Part shown: one piece after another, positions 35,887 through 45,869 of the stretch | How the letters are laid out: each line of letters starts with the position of its first letter | How positions within the stretch are numbered: the first letter of the stretch is position 1 | Source of the DNA: Henriciella sp. | GTDB taxonomy: Bacteria > Pseudomonadota > Alphaproteobacteria > Caulobacterales > Hyphomonadaceae | NCBI GenBank assembly: GCA_030066975.1 | Contig: JASJAO010000018.1 | Location: forward strand, 1 to 53,239 | Length of the DNA: 53,239 bases | Direction: 5' to 3' | Notes under the pieces: model-generated | What the model saw: only the letters and a program-made list of their open reading frames with translations | Databases searched by the model: none | What the model was told of the DNA's origin: nothing | Position numbers and translations under genes: made by a program

Positions 35887-36621
35887 ATGTCCCAGATTAT
35901 GTTTCTGCACGGGGTGCCGGATACGCCGGCGATGTGGGGGCCGGTGATTGAGGCGCTGGGTCTTGCCGACAAAGACTATCGTGCCCCAGCGATGCCGGGC
36001 TTTGGTTGCCCGGTGCCCGCCGGGTTTGACTGCACCAAGGAGGCCTATGTCGACTGGTATATCCGTGAGATTGAGGCCGCGGCAGCTGAGCATGGCCCGG
36101 TGGACATGGTTGGGCACGACTGGGGCGCAATCATCACCATACGCGCCGCGAGCCTGCGCCCGGATCTGGTGCGCACCTGGACGGTCGCGAACGCCCTGCC
36201 CCATCCCGACTATCAGTGGCACACGATGGCGCGGCGCTGGCAAACCCCGATTATCGGCGAACTCGTTATGGCACTTGCGCCCGCCGCAGCCCTGAAGAAA
36301 GGCCTAGCGGATCAGGGGCTACCCACTGACCTCGCCGCAGAAGAGGCCGCGCACTGGAATGGCACGATGAAAGGCGCGATCCTGAAACTCTATCGTTCAG
36401 CGAAAACCGCTGGAACCGACTGGTACGATGAGATCGACAAGCTGCCGGAGCGCGGGCTGATCTTCTGGGGCGTGGATGACCCTTATGTGCCGGTTGAAAT
36501 CGCTGAGAAATTCGCCGCGGATACCAGCGCGGCTCTCAGTAAGCAGACGCAGACGGGCCACTGGTCGATCGTGGAGCGGGCGCCAGAACTGGCCGAGGCT
36601 TTGAAGGCGCACTGGGCATAA
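35887..36621 (+). CDS. Alpha/beta hydrolase with Asp nucleophile
   Basis: A 244-residue alpha/beta hydrolase. The oxyanion loop is FLHGVPDTPAMW and the nucleophile elbow is VGHDWGA (Asp78), as in epoxide hydrolases and dehalogenases rather than esterases. The acid is probably in IFWGVDDPYVP and the base His in QTGHWSIVE. It is shorter than typical epoxide hydrolases, with a small cap domain (about 115-190); the cap tyrosines needed for epoxide opening are not obvious. GGGAGG precedes the ATG. It converges on the r-protein cluster. Confidence 0.85.
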   Translation: MSQIMFLHGVPDTPAMWGPVIEALGLADKDYRAPAMPGFGCPVPAGFDCTKEAYVDWYIREIEAAAAEHGPVDMVGHDWGAIITIRAASLRPDLVRTWTVANALPHPDYQWHTMARRWQTPIIGELVMALAPAAALKKGLADQGLPTDLAAEEAAHWNGTMKGAILKLYRSAKTAGTDWYDEIDKLPERGLIFWGVDDPYVPVEIAEKFAADTSAALSKQTQTGHWSIVERAPELAEALKAHWA

Positions 36622-36624
36622 AAA

Positions 36625-36646
36625 AGCCCGGCCATCCGGCCGGGCT
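36625..36646. terminator. Bidirectional terminator: hydrolase / alpha operon
   Basis: AGCCCGGCC (36625-36633) pairs with GGCCGGGCT (36638-36646) around ATCC. On the minus strand the stem is followed by TTTTT, giving a strong terminator for rplQ and the whole r-protein cluster. On the plus side only CTTA follows. Confidence 0.92.
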
Positions 36647-36671
36647 CTTAAAGTCTAGTCTCGAGGAAAGG

Positions 36672-37094
36672 CTATTCTTCGGCCAGTTCCATTTCGGCCT
36701 CGTGGCGGGCGCGATCTGCTGCGCCGCGGGCATCCTCGTCGCGGTCCACCAGCTCAATCACGGCGCGTGGCGCGTTGTCGCCAAACCGGTAACCGGCTTT
36801 CAGAACGCGTGTATAGCCCCCGTTGCGATCCTTGTAGCGCTCACCGAACACGTCGAACAGTTTCTGCACCGCCTGCTTGTTGCGGACTTTCGCGATGGCC
36901 TGACGACGGGCATGAAGGTCGCCTTTCTTGGCCAGCGTGATCAGCTTGTCCATGAAGGGCTTCATTTCTTTAGCTTTTGGCAGCGTGGTGACGATCTGCT
37001 CATGCTCGATCAGAGACGCCGCCATGTTGGCGAACATCGCCTTACGATGAGACGCTGTACGGTTCAGCTTACGGTGTGCAATGCCATGGCGCAT
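36672..37094 (-). CDS. rplQ: 50S ribosomal protein L17
   Basis: L17 binds 23S rRNA near the exit tunnel. The 140 residues start [20 protein letters not shown] and contain [20 protein letters not shown], both diagnostic. The acidic C-terminal tail (DAARG... EMELAEE) is slightly longer than in E. coli (127). It is the last gene of the alpha operon, 36 bases after rpoA and just before the bidirectional terminator. Confidence 0.98.
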   Translation of the reverse strand: MRHGIAHRKLNRTASHRKAMFANMAASLIEHEQIVTTLPKAKEMKPFMDKLITLAKKGDLHARRQAIAKVRNKQAVQKLFDVFGERYKDRNGGYTRVLKAGYRFGDNAPRAVIELVDRDEDARGAADRARHEAEMELAEE

Positions 37095-37130
37095 TTTAGT
37101 CTCCTTGTGTGCCTTCCCAGGCAGACAGCT

Positions 37131-38171
37131 CTATAGGTGGTCGTCGTATTTCTTCGCGAGCGCTTCGATATCTTCAGGTGGCCAGTCTGGCACATCCATG
37201 CCGAGATGCAGACCCATGCCCGCGAGCACTTCCTTGATCTCGTTCAGGGACTTGCGACCAAAGTTCGGGGTGCGCAGCATTTCGGCTTCGGACTTCTGAA
37301 TGAGGTCGCCAATGTAAACGATATTGTCGTTCTTGAGGCAGTTGGCAGAGCGCACTGACAGTTCCAACTCGTCGACTTTCTTCAGCAGAACCGGGTTGAA
37401 GCCAAGATCGCTTTCCTCAGTCTGGCTGGTGCTTTCGGTCTCTGGCTCTTCGAATGTGATGAAGAGCTGGAGCTGGTCCTGCATGATCCGCGCGGCATAG
37501 GCGACCGCGTCTTCCGGAGAGATGGAGCCGTCCGTCTCAACCGTCAGGGTCAGCTTGTCATAGTCAAGCACGGTGCCTTCGCGCGTGTCTTCGACCTGAT
37601 AGCCAACGCGGCGCACGGGAGAGTAGATCGCGTCGACCGGAATGAAGCCGATGGGCGCATCTTCCGGACGATTCTCAGTGGCCGGGACATAGCCCTTACC
37701 AGTCGCGACCGTGAATTCCATGTGCAGATCGGCATCATCGTCCAGGGTACAGATGACCAGATCCGGGTTGAGGATTTTCACGTCACCTGGTGTTTCAATC
37801 TGTCCGGCTTTGACCTCGCCTTTGCCGGACGCTTTCAGGATCATCCGCTTTGGCGTGTCAGACTGCATATCGACCGCAATCTGCTTCAAATTCAGGACGA
37901 TAGCGGTGACATCTTCACGCACACCCTGAATAGAAGAAAACTCATGCACGACGCCATCAATCTGAACGCCAGTGATCGCGGCGCCCTGCAGTGATGAGAG
38001 CAAAATGCGGCGCAGTGCGTTCCCGAGTGTCGTCCCAAAACCGCGTTCCAGAGGCTCGATCACCAGCTTGGCGATACGTGCAGCGTCCCGACCCGGCTCA
38101 ACGCGCGGGCGGTTCGGCCGGATCAGGGCCTTCCAGTTGCGATCATTTACGACAGCTTCGAGTTCGGCCAT
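37131..38171 (-). CDS. rpoA: RNA polymerase alpha subunit
   Basis: 346 residues. The N-terminal dimerisation and assembly domain (about 1-240) carries [24 protein letters not shown] sequence (here [20 protein letters not shown]) and [13 protein letters not shown] linker (about 245-265, ESTSQTEE) joins the C-terminal DNA-binding domain with [20 protein letters not shown] and [17 protein letters not shown]. It binds UP elements and activators. It is co-transcribed with rpsM, rpsK and rplQ. Confidence 0.98.
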   Translation of the reverse strand: MAELEAVVNDRNWKALIRPNRPRVEPGRDAARIAKLVIEPLERGFGTTLGNALRRILLSSLQGAAITGVQIDGVVHEFSSIQGVREDVTAIVLNLKQIAVDMQSDTPKRMILKASGKGEVKAGQIETPGDVKILNPDLVICTLDDDADLHMEFTVATGKGYVPATENRPEDAPIGFIPVDAIYSPVRRVGYQVEDTREGTVLDYDKLTLTVETDGSISPEDAVAYAARIMQDQLQLFITFEEPETESTSQTEESDLGFNPVLLKKVDELELSVRSANCLKNDNIVYIGDLIQKSEAEMLRTPNFGRKSLNEIKEVLAGMGLHLGMDVPDWPPEDIEALAKKYDDHL

Positions 38172-38204
38172 GGGCGGCCTCCTATAGTGTAATTCTTATA
38201 TAGA

Positions 38205-38594
38205 CTATACGCGGCGACGTTTCGGCGGGCGACAGCCATTGTGTGGAATTGGGGTCGTATCCCGGATCGCCGTGACAGTGAGGCCAGCAGCTTGCAGCGC
38301 ACGCAGCGCGCTTTCGCGGCCAGACCCCGGTCCACGGACATTCACTTCAACCGTCTGCAACCCATGCTCCATCGCCTTCTTGGCGGCGTCTTCTGCGGCG
38401 ACCTGCGCGGCATAAGGCGTTGACTTACGAGAGCCCTTGAACCCCATCGCACCTGAAGATGACCAGGAAATCGTGTTTCCCTGCGCATCCGAAATGGTGA
38501 TCATGGTGTTGTTGAAGCTGGAATTAACATGCACAACGCCGGAAGAGATATTCTTCCGGGCGCGACGTGCTACGCGAGTTGTCTGGCGAGCCAT
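38205..38594 (-). CDS. rpsK: 30S ribosomal protein S11
   Basis: S11 lies on the 30S platform near the mRNA exit. The 129 residues include [39 protein letters not shown] and the C-terminal [12 protein letters not shown]. Its start is 12 bases after the rpsM stop. It belongs to the alpha operon. Confidence 0.98.
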   Translation of the reverse strand: MARQTTRVARRARKNISSGVVHVNSSFNNTMITISDAQGNTISWSSSGAMGFKGSRKSTPYAAQVAAEDAAKKAMEHGLQTVEVNVRGPGSGRESALRALQAAGLTVTAIRDTTPIPHNGCRPPKRRRV

Positions 38595-38606
38595 AAACGG
38601 ACGATC

Positions 38607-38975
38607 CTATTTCTTCTTGCCGGCAATCGGCTTGGCCGGTCCCTTACGGGTGCGGGCGTTGGTATGGGTGCGCTGGCCACGAACCGGCAGGCGCTTGCGG
38701 TGGCGCAGCCCGCGATAGCAGCCAAGGTCCATCAGACGCTTGATGTTCAGCGACACTTCACGGCGAAGATCACCTTCCACCATATAGTCACTGTCGATGG
38801 TTTCACGGATACGAATAACTTCGGCATCCGACAGATCTGCAACACGGCGCTCCGGAGCAATGCCGATTTTGTCACAGATTTCATTGGCCATGGCCGGGCC
38901 AATGCCATGGATATAGCGAAGCGCAATAGGTACACGCTTGTTCGTCGGTATGTTGACGCCTGCAATACGGGCCAA
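38607..38975 (-). CDS. rpsM: 30S ribosomal protein S13
   Basis: S13 sits at the 30S head and contacts the P-site tRNA and 50S. The 122 residues begin [20 protein letters not shown] and contain the helix-turn-helix-like [17 protein letters not shown]. They end [18 protein letters not shown] and a Lys tail. It is the first gene after the internal promoter at 39072-39099. Confidence 0.98.
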   Translation of the reverse strand: MARIAGVNIPTNKRVPIALRYIHGIGPAMANEICDKIGIAPERRVADLSDAEVIRIRETIDSDYMVEGDLRREVSLNIKRLMDLGCYRGLRHRKRLPVRGQRTHTNARTRKGPAKPIAGKKK

Positions 38976-39071
38976 AGCCAGTCTCCTAAATTATCAAAAA
39001 GGAAGCCACAGTTCGCGCAGTGTTTTCGGCCACCGAACGCTTGTAGGCTCGTCCTCTTAACGAAGTGGGTC

Positions 39072-39099
39072 GTTATAGACGCGCAAAGCTGCACGTCAA
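39072..39099 (-). promoter_or_regulatory. Promoter of the rpsM-rpsK-rpoA-rplQ unit
   Basis: On the minus strand TTGACG (39099-39094) and TATAAC (39077-39072) are spaced by 16 bases, in the 140-base gap between adk and rpsM. The -35 is embedded in CAGTGGTTGACG, also present at the rpsJ promoter. A GATTC (GANTC) site at 39105-39109 lies just upstream of the -35. The start of transcription would be near 39065, leaving a leader of about 90 bases. Confidence 0.75.
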
Positions 39100-39115
39100 C
39101 CACTGATTCAGCAGC

Positions 39116-39685
39116 TTAAACGGCTTCTTTCAGCGCGCGTTCAATACCGCTACTAACCTGTTCGATTGCGGCCATCCCGTCAACCTCTACCAGTTTGCCA
39201 CGCTCGGCATATATCGGCACCAGAGGGGCGGTATCGTGGTTGTATTTTTCCAGCCGGAAAGAAAAGGTTTCGGGATTGTCGTCCTTGCGGCCCTGCTCCT
39301 CAAACCGCTTCGTCACGCGCTCCAGCAATTGGGCTTCATCCACGACCAGACGCAAGACAAGGTGAACTTCTGAGCCGCGCTCTGAGAGCAGCTTGTCGAG
39401 GGCTTCGGCCTGACCAACCGTCCGCGGAAAACCGTCAAAGATAAATCCTGGAGCCGAAGCATTCTTCGTCAACTGCTCATCGATGAGCGCGATCACGATT
39501 TCATCGGAAACGAGCGCGCCTTCTTCGAGGATGGCCTTGACCTTGTTGCCGAGTTCAGAGCCCGACGCCACGGCAGCGCGCAACATGTCGCCGGTTGAAA
39601 GCTGAATAAAGCCATGACCTTCAACCAGGCGTTTGGCCTGCGTACCCTTCCCCGCCGCCGGCGGCCCAAACAGGATCAAATTCAT
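39116..39685 (-). CDS. adk: Adenylate kinase
   Basis: Adk interconverts ATP + AMP and 2 ADP. The 189 residues begin with the P-loop ILFGPPAAGKGTQAKRL, then QLSTGDMLRAAVASGSELG and GFIFDGFPRTVGQAEAL. The LID is the short form without a zinc-binding Cys set, as usual in alphaproteobacteria. The start overlaps the secY stop (ATGA), so the two are translationally coupled. Confidence 0.98.
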   Translation of the reverse strand: MNLILFGPPAAGKGTQAKRLVEGHGFIQLSTGDMLRAAVASGSELGNKVKAILEEGALVSDEIVIALIDEQLTKNASAPGFIFDGFPRTVGQAEALDKLLSERGSEVHLVLRLVVDEAQLLERVTKRFEEQGRKDDNPETFSFRLEKYNHDTAPLVPIYAERGKLVEVDGMAAIEQVSSGIERALKEAV

Positions 39686-41046
39686 TTTTTACGCTTGCCT
39701 CCCAGCCGCGACTTCTTGATCAGCCCTTCGTATTGATGCGCAATTAGATGAGACTGTATCTGCGTCACGGTGTCCATCGTCACAGAGACAACAATCAGCA
39801 GGGACGTCCCGCCAATATAGAACGGAATGGTCGGCACATACACTCGCAAGACTTCTGGCATCAAACATACGAAGACCAGATAAATCGCACCAATCGTCGT
39901 GAGTCGAGTTAGCACATAGTCGAAGTATGCAGCCGTGTTCTTGCCGGGACGAATGCCAGGGACGAAGCCGCCATACTTACGCAGATTGTCCGCGGTCTCT
40001 TCCGGATTGAACATGATCGAGGTGTAGAAGAAGCAGAAGAAGGCAACCAGCACTCCGTAGGTGATGATATAGGTCCAGCTGCCCGGCGAGAAATTGGTCG
40101 CGATCCAGGCGACCATGCCGGTTGTGTTGGCCACCGCATTCGGATCAGCGGTGTTGCCGCCCATCAGACCGACCGCCGTCATTGGCAGCATCAGGATCGC
40201 AATCGCAAAGATGGGCGGAATCACGCCTGACGTGTTCAGTTTCAGCGGCATGAACGAGCTTTGGCCCTGCGCAGCCTGGCCGGCCGCCTGCTGACGTTTT
40301 GGATACTGGATCAGTACCCGGCGCTGTGAGCGCTCAATGAATACGATGAACAGGGTCAGCGCGACCACCAGAGCCGCCACACCAACCACGAAGACGACGT
40401 TTACGCCCTGCTCGCGCGATCCACTGAACAGGTTGAAGATCGCCTTCGGCATTTCGGCAATAATGCCCGCGAAAATAATCAGCGAGATCCCGTTGCCGAC
40501 GCCGCGGGCGGTGATCTGTTCGCCCATCCACATCAGGAACATGGTCCCGCCGGTAAAGGTCGTCACCGCTGTGATGATAAAGAACCAAGTCGGGATCTCG
40601 TCATAGGCAAAGCCGGACAGGCCAGAGGCAATGCCAAAGCTCTGCACCACGGCAAAAGCGAGCGTCAGATAGCGGGTATACTGATTGATCTGTTTGCGGC
40701 CTGCCTCGCCTTCTTTCTTCAGTTTTTCCAGCGATGGCACCGACGAGGTCATCATCTGAATGATGATCGAGGCGGTAATGTAAGGCATCACGTTCAGCGC
40801 GAAGATGCTCATCCGCTCCACCGCGCCGCCGGCAAACATGTTCATGCTGCCGAGCATGCCCCCACCCTGGGTCTCGAAGAATTGCGCAAACGCGGCCGAA
40901 TCCAGACCGGGCAGCGGGATGAACGTCCCCAGCCGGTAGAGAACCAGAATGAACAGAGTGAAGATGATCCGGTTCTGTAATTCCTTCGCCTTGGCAAAGG
41001 TTCCGAAATTCATATTCCGCGCGAGTTGTTCAGCTGCTGTGGCCAA
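39682..41046 (-). CDS. secY: Preprotein translocase subunit SecY
   Basis: The channel-forming subunit of the Sec translocon, with ten predicted transmembrane helices. The product of about 454 residues includes FGTFAKAKELQNRI, LGTFIPLPGLDSAAF, GGAVERMSIFALNVMPYITA and the C-terminal QSHLIAHQYEGLIKKSRL. A TTG at 41046 is taken as the start because family proteins begin just there (ATAAEQLARNMNFGTF) and GGGAG lies 8 bases upstream. No ATG lies in the right place. secE is not nearby. Confidence 0.96.
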   Translation of the reverse strand: MATAAEQLARNMNFGTFAKAKELQNRIIFTLFILVLYRLGTFIPLPGLDSAAFAQFFETQGGGMLGSMNMFAGGAVERMSIFALNVMPYITASIIIQMMTSSVPSLEKLKKEGEAGRKQINQYTRYLTLAFAVVQSFGIASGLSGFAYDEIPTWFFIITAVTTFTGGTMFLMWMGEQITARGVGNGISLIIFAGIIAEMPKAIFNLFSGSREQGVNVVFVVGVAALVVALTLFIVFIERSQRRVLIQYPKRQQAAGQAAQGQSSFMPLKLNTSGVIPPIFAIAILMLPMTAVGLMGGNTADPNAVANTTGMVAWIATNFSPGSWTYIITYGVLVAFFCFFYTSIMFNPEETADNLRKYGGFVPGIRPGKNTAAYFDYVLTRLTTIGAIYLVFVCLMPEVLRVYVPTIPFYIGGTSLLIVVSVTMDTVTQIQSHLIAHQYEGLIKKSRLGGKRKK

Positions 41047-41136
41047 TGGGGAGACTCCCTTCCCGGAAACACGTTCGCCGCCAAGATTGGCGGCGAAACA
41101 GGATTTGTGAAGATGCAAGCTGGAAAAATGACCGAA

Positions 41137-41619
41137 TTAGTCGGCTTTTTCTTCCTTTTGTGGCCCGGTGAGGGTCACCTTGCCGCCCGCTTTCTCAATC
41201 GCTTCGATCGCTGCCTTGCTCGCGCCCGTCACTGTAATATTGACCTTTTTGGGCGCAGAGCCCTTGGCCAGAAGACGTACACCGTCGCGAACGCGGCGAA
41301 CAACACCGGCCGCGACCAAAGTCTCTTCAGTGATCTCTGACTTGGTGTCGAGTTTGCCGGCTTCAATCGCTTTCGACAGGATGCCGAGATTGACCCAGGC
41401 GTGCGTCTTCGAGTTGCGCGCTGTGAAGCCGCGCTTTGGCAGACGCATATAGATCGGCATCTGGCCGCCCTCGAAGCCATTAATGGCGACGCCTGAGCGT
41501 GATTTCTGACCTTTGACCCCGCGGCCACCGGTCTTGCCCTTGCCCGAGCCGACGCCGCGACCGACGCGGTGCCGGTTCTTGATGGAGCCTGGAGCAGGAG
41601 AGAGTTCGTTGAGTTTCAT
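41137..41619 (-). CDS. rplO: 50S ribosomal protein L15
   Basis: 160 residues. The N-terminal [20 protein letters not shown] and the glycine-rich [20 protein letters not shown] are diagnostic, with [15 protein letters not shown] following. The C-terminal tail is extended and charged. It precedes secY in the spc operon by 90 bases, a somewhat larger gap than elsewhere in the cluster; nothing else is seen in that gap. Confidence 0.98.
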   Translation of the reverse strand: MKLNELSPAPGSIKNRHRVGRGVGSGKGKTGGRGVKGQKSRSGVAINGFEGGQMPIYMRLPKRGFTARNSKTHAWVNLGILSKAIEAGKLDTKSEITEETLVAAGVVRRVRDGVRLLAKGSAPKKVNITVTGASKAAIEAIEKAGGKVTLTGPQKEEKAD

Positions 41620-41624
41620 CTGTT

Positions 41625-41816
41625 TTATCCCTCGACGACTTCAACCAGGTGCGAGACCTTGTTGATCATGCCGCGAACGGCAGGCGTATCTTCCAATACG
41701 CGTGTCCGTCCGATCTTGTTCAGGCCGAGCCCGACCAGCGTCTGACGTTGGTCAGGCGCACGGCGAATCGGGCTGCCGGTCTGGCGCACGGTGAGCGTCG
41801 TTTTTGCTTTCGCCAT
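41625..41816 (-). CDS. rpmD: 50S ribosomal protein L30
   Basis: 63 residues with [20 protein letters not shown] and [20 protein letters not shown], the standard bacterial L30. It lies between rpsE and rplO, with gaps of 15 and 5 bases. Confidence 0.97.
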   Translation of the reverse strand: MAKAKTTLTVRQTGSPIRRAPDQRQTLVGLGLNKIGRTRVLEDTPAVRGMINKVSHLVEVVEG

Positions 41817-41831
41817 GGTCCGATCCTTTCC

Positions 41832-42428
41832 TTAAGCTTCTGCAGCTTCAGCCATACCGGCTTCAGACGCGCCATCGGTGCGACGACCGACAATGTCCTG
41901 AACCTTGAGGCTGCGCTTTGAGGCAACTGAACGTGGGCTGGCTTGGGCTTTCAGCGCGGCAAAGGTCGCCCGCACCATGTTGTAGGGATTGGACGAGCCG
42001 ATGGACTTACCGACCACATCCTGAATGCCCAGCACTTCCATAACCGCACGCATTGGACCACCGGCGATCACACCGGTTCCGGGAGGCGCGGCCCGCAGGA
42101 CGACTTTACCCGCGCCATGGCGACCGCGGCCATCATGGTGCAGGGTGCGCCCCTCGCGCAGAGGGACACGAACCATGTTGCGCTTGGCTTCTTCGGTGGC
42201 CTTGCGGATCGCCTCCGGCACCTCGCGGGCTTTACCCTTACCGAAGCCGGCGCGGCCCTTTTGATCACCCACGACGACGAGCGCCGCGAATCCAAAGTTT
42301 TTACCACCCTTCACCGTCTTGGCGACACGGTTGATGCCAACCAGCTTGTCGACAAATTCACTTTGTTCTTCGTCACGACCCTTGCGGCGATCACCGCGGC
42401 CACGACCTCTTCCTCGTTCTTCAGCCAT
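41832..42428 (-). CDS. rpsE: 30S ribosomal protein S5
   Basis: S5 contributes to decoding accuracy at the 30S neck. The 198 residues have [40 protein letters not shown] and [20 protein letters not shown]. An Arg/Gly-rich N-terminus ([12 protein letters not shown]) and a C-terminal Ala/Glu tail extend it beyond E. coli (167), as is common in alphaproteobacteria. Confidence 0.98.
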   Translation of the reverse strand: MAEERGRGRGRGDRRKGRDEEQSEFVDKLVGINRVAKTVKGGKNFGFAALVVVGDQKGRAGFGKGKAREVPEAIRKATEEAKRNMVRVPLREGRTLHHDGRGRHGAGKVVLRAAPPGTGVIAGGPMRAVMEVLGIQDVVGKSIGSSNPYNMVRATFAALKAQASPRSVASKRSLKVQDIVGRRTDGASEAGMAEAAEA

Positions 42429-42437
42429 GGTAACCTC

Positions 42438-42800
42438 CTAGAACTTCAGTCCGCCCTCACGGGCGGCATCTGCCAAGGCTTTCACCCGGCCGTGGAACCT
42501 AAACCCGCCGCGATCAAACACGACGTCTTCGATTTTCTTTGCCTTGGCGCGCTCTGCGACCAGGGCGCCAACTTTCTGGGCCGCCTCGATATTGGCAGTC
42601 GACTTCAGACCTTTGCGAACATCAGCTTCCAGCGTCGACGCCGAAGCCAGCGTCACTCCCTGCTCATCATCGATGATTTGTGCAGAGATATTCTTGCCTG
42701 AGCGGGCAACAGACAGGCGCAGCGCGCCCTCAGCAGACTTGCGCAGTTTGGCCCGATTGCGATGCGCGCGGCGCATGTGTTTTTCGCGTGACGTCAACAT
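42438..42800 (-). CDS. rplR: 50S ribosomal protein L18
   Basis: 120 residues. [20 protein letters not shown], then [20 protein letters not shown] and [20 protein letters not shown], binds 5S rRNA. The start is only 2 bases after the rplF stop. Normal length. Confidence 0.98.
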   Translation of the reverse strand: MLTSREKHMRRAHRNRAKLRKSAEGALRLSVARSGKNISAQIIDDEQGVTLASASTLEADVRKGLKSTANIEAAQKVGALVAERAKAKKIEDVVFDRGGFRFHGRVKALADAAREGGLKF

Positions 42801-42802
42801 GG

Positions 42803-43414
42803 CTACTTCTTCTTGCCTTCCTTGCGGCGGACATATTCGCCGAGATAACGAACACCCTTGCCTTTATAGGGCTCTGGGCGGCGATAGTTGCGGATCTCAG
42901 CAGCGACCTGACCCACAACCTGTTTGTCAGCGCCGCTGATCGACACCTCAGTCGGCTTCGCGCACTTGATCTCGATCCCCTCAGGCGCGTCATAGATCAC
43001 GTCATGAGAGAAGCCCAGCGCCAGTTTCAGGCTCTTGCCCTGCATCTGAGCGCGATACCCCACACCCACAAGCTCGAGCGTCTTGGTGAACCCGTTCGCA
43101 GCACCTTCAACCACATTCGCCGCGTTCGCACGCGAGGTGCCCCAAAGGGTCCGCGCACTGGGATCAAGCGCCTGAGCGAAGGTCATTTTCTTGCGCCCTT
43201 TCTCATCGTTGAGGCGAATCTTTTCATTCGCCGCATCGACAAGATCATCGCGCGGATTGATCGTCAGCTCTGCCCCATCCAGCTTGGCTGAGATCACTTC
43301 CGGCAGTTCCATTGAGAGCTGACCTTTCGGGCCTTTGGCTTCCAATGTCTGACCGTTAATGGTCACAGTCGTGCCTGACGGAACGCTGATCGGGAGTTTG
43401 CCAATACGAGACAT
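42803..43414 (-). CDS. rplF: 50S ribosomal protein L6 with internal insertion
   Basis: L6 sits at the base of the L7/L12 stalk. The 203 residues start [20 protein letters not shown] and end [20 protein letters not shown], both canonical. Between TINPRD and [16 protein letters not shown] about 27 extra residues (near 57-84, [20 protein letters not shown] and beyond) interrupt the usual short link, making it longer than E. coli L6 (177). The insertion lies in the N-terminal half of the two-domain repeat. Frame is intact and codon use matches neighbours, so it is a lineage-specific insertion, not an error. Confidence 0.97.
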   Translation of the reverse strand: MSRIGKLPISVPSGTTVTINGQTLEAKGPKGQLSMELPEVISAKLDGAELTINPRDDLVDAANEKIRLNDEKGRKKMTFAQALDPSARTLWGTSRANAANVVEGAANGFTKTLELVGVGYRAQMQGKSLKLALGFSHDVIYDAPEGIEIKCAKPTEVSISGADKQVVGQVAAEIRNYRRPEPYKGKGVRYLGEYVRRKEGKKK

Positions 43415-43429
43415 ATCAGTTCACCTTCC

Positions 43430-43825
43430 CTAGAATACGCGGCAGAGAATCTCACCGCCCACATTCTCATTGCGTGCGGTATTATCCGACATCACGCCTT
43501 TGGAAGTGGACAGGATCGAAATCCCGAGACCGTTACGAACGAGCGGAATGTCACTCTTGGAGGAGTAGACGCGCCGACCCGGCTTTGACACGCGGCGGAT
43601 CTCTGAGATCACCGGCGAGCCGTCGAAATATTTGAGCTCAATCTCGATATGCTTGTGACCGTCTTTTTCGATCTCGGCATAACCGCGAATATAGCCCTCG
43701 CCCTGCAGCACTTCGAGTACACGGGCACGAAGCTTGGAGGCTGGCGTGACAACCTTGTCCATGCCGCGCATCTGCGCGTTACGGATACGGGTCAGCATAT
43801 CGCCGAGAGGATCTGAAATAGCCAT
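43430..43825 (-). CDS. rpsH: 30S ribosomal protein S8
   Basis: 131 residues with [37 protein letters not shown] and the C-terminal [21 protein letters not shown]8 binds 16S rRNA helix 21 and in E. coli represses spc-operon translation; whether that happens here is not visible. Normal length. Confidence 0.98.
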   Translation of the reverse strand: MAISDPLGDMLTRIRNAQMRGMDKVVTPASKLRARVLEVLQGEGYIRGYAEIEKDGHKHIEIELKYFDGSPVISEIRRVSKPGRRVYSSKSDIPLVRNGLGISILSTSKGVMSDNTARNENVGGEILCRVF

Positions 43826-43837
43826 CTATATCCCTCC

Positions 43838-44143
43838 TTACCAGCTGGACTTTACAAGGCCCGGGATCTTGCCGAGTGAGCCAAGCTCACGCAGCGCGAT
43901 GCGGGACATTTTCATTTTACGGTAGTAGCCGCGCGGACGCCCGGTCACTTCACAACGATTGCGAACGCGGTTCGGGGCTGAATTGCGAGGCAGATCGGCC
44001 AAAGCAAGACGCGCTTTGAAACGCTCTTCCAGAGGCAGATCCTCATTCATGATAATCTCTTTCAGCTCAGCCCGCTTTGCAGCATACTTTTCGACCAGGC
44101 GCTTACGCTTGTCGTTCCGCTCAATTGCGCTTTTCTTAGCCAT
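43838..44143 (-). CDS. rpsN: 30S ribosomal protein S14
   Basis: 101 residues, the long zinc-independent form: only one cysteine is present in [20 protein letters not shown] rather than CxxC...CxxC pairs. [20 protein letters not shown] opens the protein and [12 protein letters not shown] ends it. It lies 18 bases after rplE. Confidence 0.98.
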   Translation of the reverse strand: MAKKSAIERNDKRKRLVEKYAAKRAELKEIIMNEDLPLEERFKARLALADLPRNSAPNRVRNRCEVTGRPRGYYRKMKMSRIALRELGSLGKIPGLVKSSW

Positions 44144-44161
44144 TGCAGTCTTTCCTTAGCG

Positions 44162-44716
44162 CTAGTTCCGAAACGGGAAGCCACACTGCGCGAGCAGGCT
44201 CTTGGCTTCTTCGTTCGTGTTGGCGGTGGTACAGACAATGATGTCCATACCGCGAATGTCATCAACATCGTCATAGCTGATCTCAGGGAACACGAGCTGC
44301 TCCTTCAGACCCATGGCGAAGTTGCCGCGACCATCAAAGCTCTTGCCGTTCAGACCACGAAAGTCCTTCACGCGCGGCAGAGCTACATTTGTCAGGCGAT
44401 CCAGAAATTCATACATCCGGTCGCGGCGCAGCGTGACTTTACAGCCGATCACCATGTCTTCGCGCAGCTTGAAGCCGGCGATGGACTTGCGTGCCTTGGT
44501 GGCGACTGGCTTCTGTCCGGAAATCTTTTCCATCTCAGCCAGTGCGACCTTGATCTTCTTGCTGTCAGACACCGCTTCACCGACGCCCATATTGATCACG
44601 ACCTTGTCGAGCTTGGGGATCTGCATATCGTTGGTGTAGCCGAATTCTTCCTTCAGCTTGCCACGGATCTGCTCGTCATACTTCGTCTTCAGACGAGGCG
44701 TATAATCTTTAGACAT
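44162..44716 (-). CDS. rplE: 50S ribosomal protein L5
   Basis: 184 residues. The start at 44716 gives [20 protein letters not shown], the family N-terminus; it overlaps the rplX end by 8 bases. [20 protein letters not shown], the [20 protein letters not shown] region and the [19 protein letters not shown] end are canonical. L5 contacts 5S rRNA and P-site tRNA. Confidence 0.98.
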   Translation of the reverse strand: MSKDYTPRLKTKYDEQIRGKLKEEFGYTNDMQIPKLDKVVINMGVGEAVSDSKKIKVALAEMEKISGQKPVATKARKSIAGFKLREDMVIGCKVTLRRDRMYEFLDRLTNVALPRVKDFRGLNGKSFDGRGNFAMGLKEQLVFPEISYDDVDDIRGMDIIVCTTANTNEEAKSLLAQCGFPFRN

Positions 44717-45029
44717 CGAGGGCCTCCCCTGAACGCTTGGCGAAACGGACCTTGCGGCCGAGATCATCGGTTTTGAATCCGACCCGTGTGGGCTTGCCGT
44801 CACGCGGATCGATCAGCGACACGTTGGACACGTGGATGGGCGCTTCAAACGTGCGGATACCACCTTGCGGATCAGCCTGGGTCGGCTTGGTGTGGCGCTT
44901 GACCACATTCACACCGCGCACCGTGACACGCTGATCAGCTGGGTTCACTTTCAGCACTTCGCCCTCTGCGCCTTTGTTGCGGCCAGTGAGAACGATCACG
45001 CGATCTCCCTTTTTCACCTTTGCAGCCAT
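44709..45029 (-). CDS. rplX: 50S ribosomal protein L24
   Basis: 106 residues. The N-terminal KOW motif region is [40 protein letters not shown] and [11 protein letters not shown] follow. L24 initiates 50S assembly. It starts 2 bases after rplN. Confidence 0.97.
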   Translation of the reverse strand: MAAKVKKGDRVIVLTGRNKGAEGEVLKVNPADQRVTVRGVNVVKRHTKPTQADPQGGIRTFEAPIHVSNVSLIDPRDGKPTRVGFKTDDLGRKVRFAKRSGEALDV

Positions 45030-45031
45030 GA

Positions 45032-45400
45032 CTACAACACCTCCGGCGCGAGCGAGACGATTTTCATGTGGTTCTTGGCGCGCAGTTCACGTGGAACAGG
45101 GCCGAAGATCCGAGTGCCGATCGGCTCATTGTTATTGTTCACCAACACCGCAGCATTGGTATCGAAGCGGATGGTCGAGCCATCAGGGCGGTTGATATCC
45201 TTGGACACGCGCACGACGACGGCCTTACGAACCTCGCCTTTTTTCACGCGGCCCGTTGGAATCGCTTCCTTGATGGACACCACGATAATGTCGCCAACAG
45301 AGGCATACCGACGCCCGGCACCACCCAGTACTTTGATGCACTGAACCCGGCGCGCGCCAGAATTGTCAGCGACCCGCAGATTGGACTGCATCTGGATCAT
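45032..45400 (-). CDS. rplN: 50S ribosomal protein L14
   Basis: 122 residues: [20 protein letters not shown], then [18 protein letters not shown] and [21 protein letters not shown]14 contacts 16S helix 14 at the subunit interface. Its ATG overlaps the rpsQ stop by four bases (ATGA). Confidence 0.98.
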   Translation of the reverse strand: MIQMQSNLRVADNSGARRVQCIKVLGGAGRRYASVGDIIVVSIKEAIPTGRVKKGEVRKAVVVRVSKDINRPDGSTIRFDTNAAVLVNNNNEPIGTRIFGPVPRELRAKNHMKIVSLAPEVL

Positions 45401-45642
45401 GACTTGGCTCCTTCAGCGCTGACCAGTTCCCAACGCTTCAGCTTGGAACGCGGGGCGCATTCAATAATCGAGACCGTTTGGCCTTCGACGGCGGTATTGT
45501 TCTCGTCATGCGCGTGATAGCGCTTTGAACGGCGAACGGTTTTCTTCAACAGCGGATGGAGAAAGCGGCGCTCAACGCGCACGATGGCGGTCTTGTCCTG
45601 CTTGGTCGAGACCACGACACCTTCCATAACTCGTCTTGGCAT
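45397..45642 (-). CDS. rpsQ: 30S ribosomal protein S17
   Basis: 81 residues, OB-fold. [20 protein letters not shown], then [20 protein letters not shown] and [17 protein letters not shown]. Its stop overlaps the rplN start. Confidence 0.98.
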   Translation of the reverse strand: MPRRVMEGVVVSTKQDKTAIVRVERRFLHPLLKKTVRRSKRYHAHDENNTAVEGQTVSIIECAPRSKLKRWELVSAEGAKS

Positions 45643-45651
45643 TGTCTTCTC

Positions 45652-45867
45652 CTATCCTTCCGCTTCCGCGCGAGCCTTCTCGCGAAGAATGGTCTGCACA
45701 CGTGCAATATCGCGGCGAACCACTTTGATACGTGCGGTCTTTTCCAGCTGCCCGGTTGCGACCTGGAAGCGGAGGTTAAACTGTTCCTTTTTCAGCTGCA
45801 GAAGGTCTTCCTTCAGCTGATCAGGGCTCTTCCCACGGAAATCAGCGGCGTTCTTTTGCTTGGCCAT
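45652..45867 (-). CDS. rpmC: 50S ribosomal protein L29
   Basis: 71 residues, a helical hairpin: [20 protein letters not shown], then [19 protein letters not shown] and [15 protein letters not shown]. It starts 2 bases after rplP. Confidence 0.97.
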   Translation of the reverse strand: MAKQKNAADFRGKSPDQLKEDLLQLKKEQFNLRFQVATGQLEKTARIKVVRRDIARVQTILREKARAEAEG

Positions 45868-45869
45868 GT

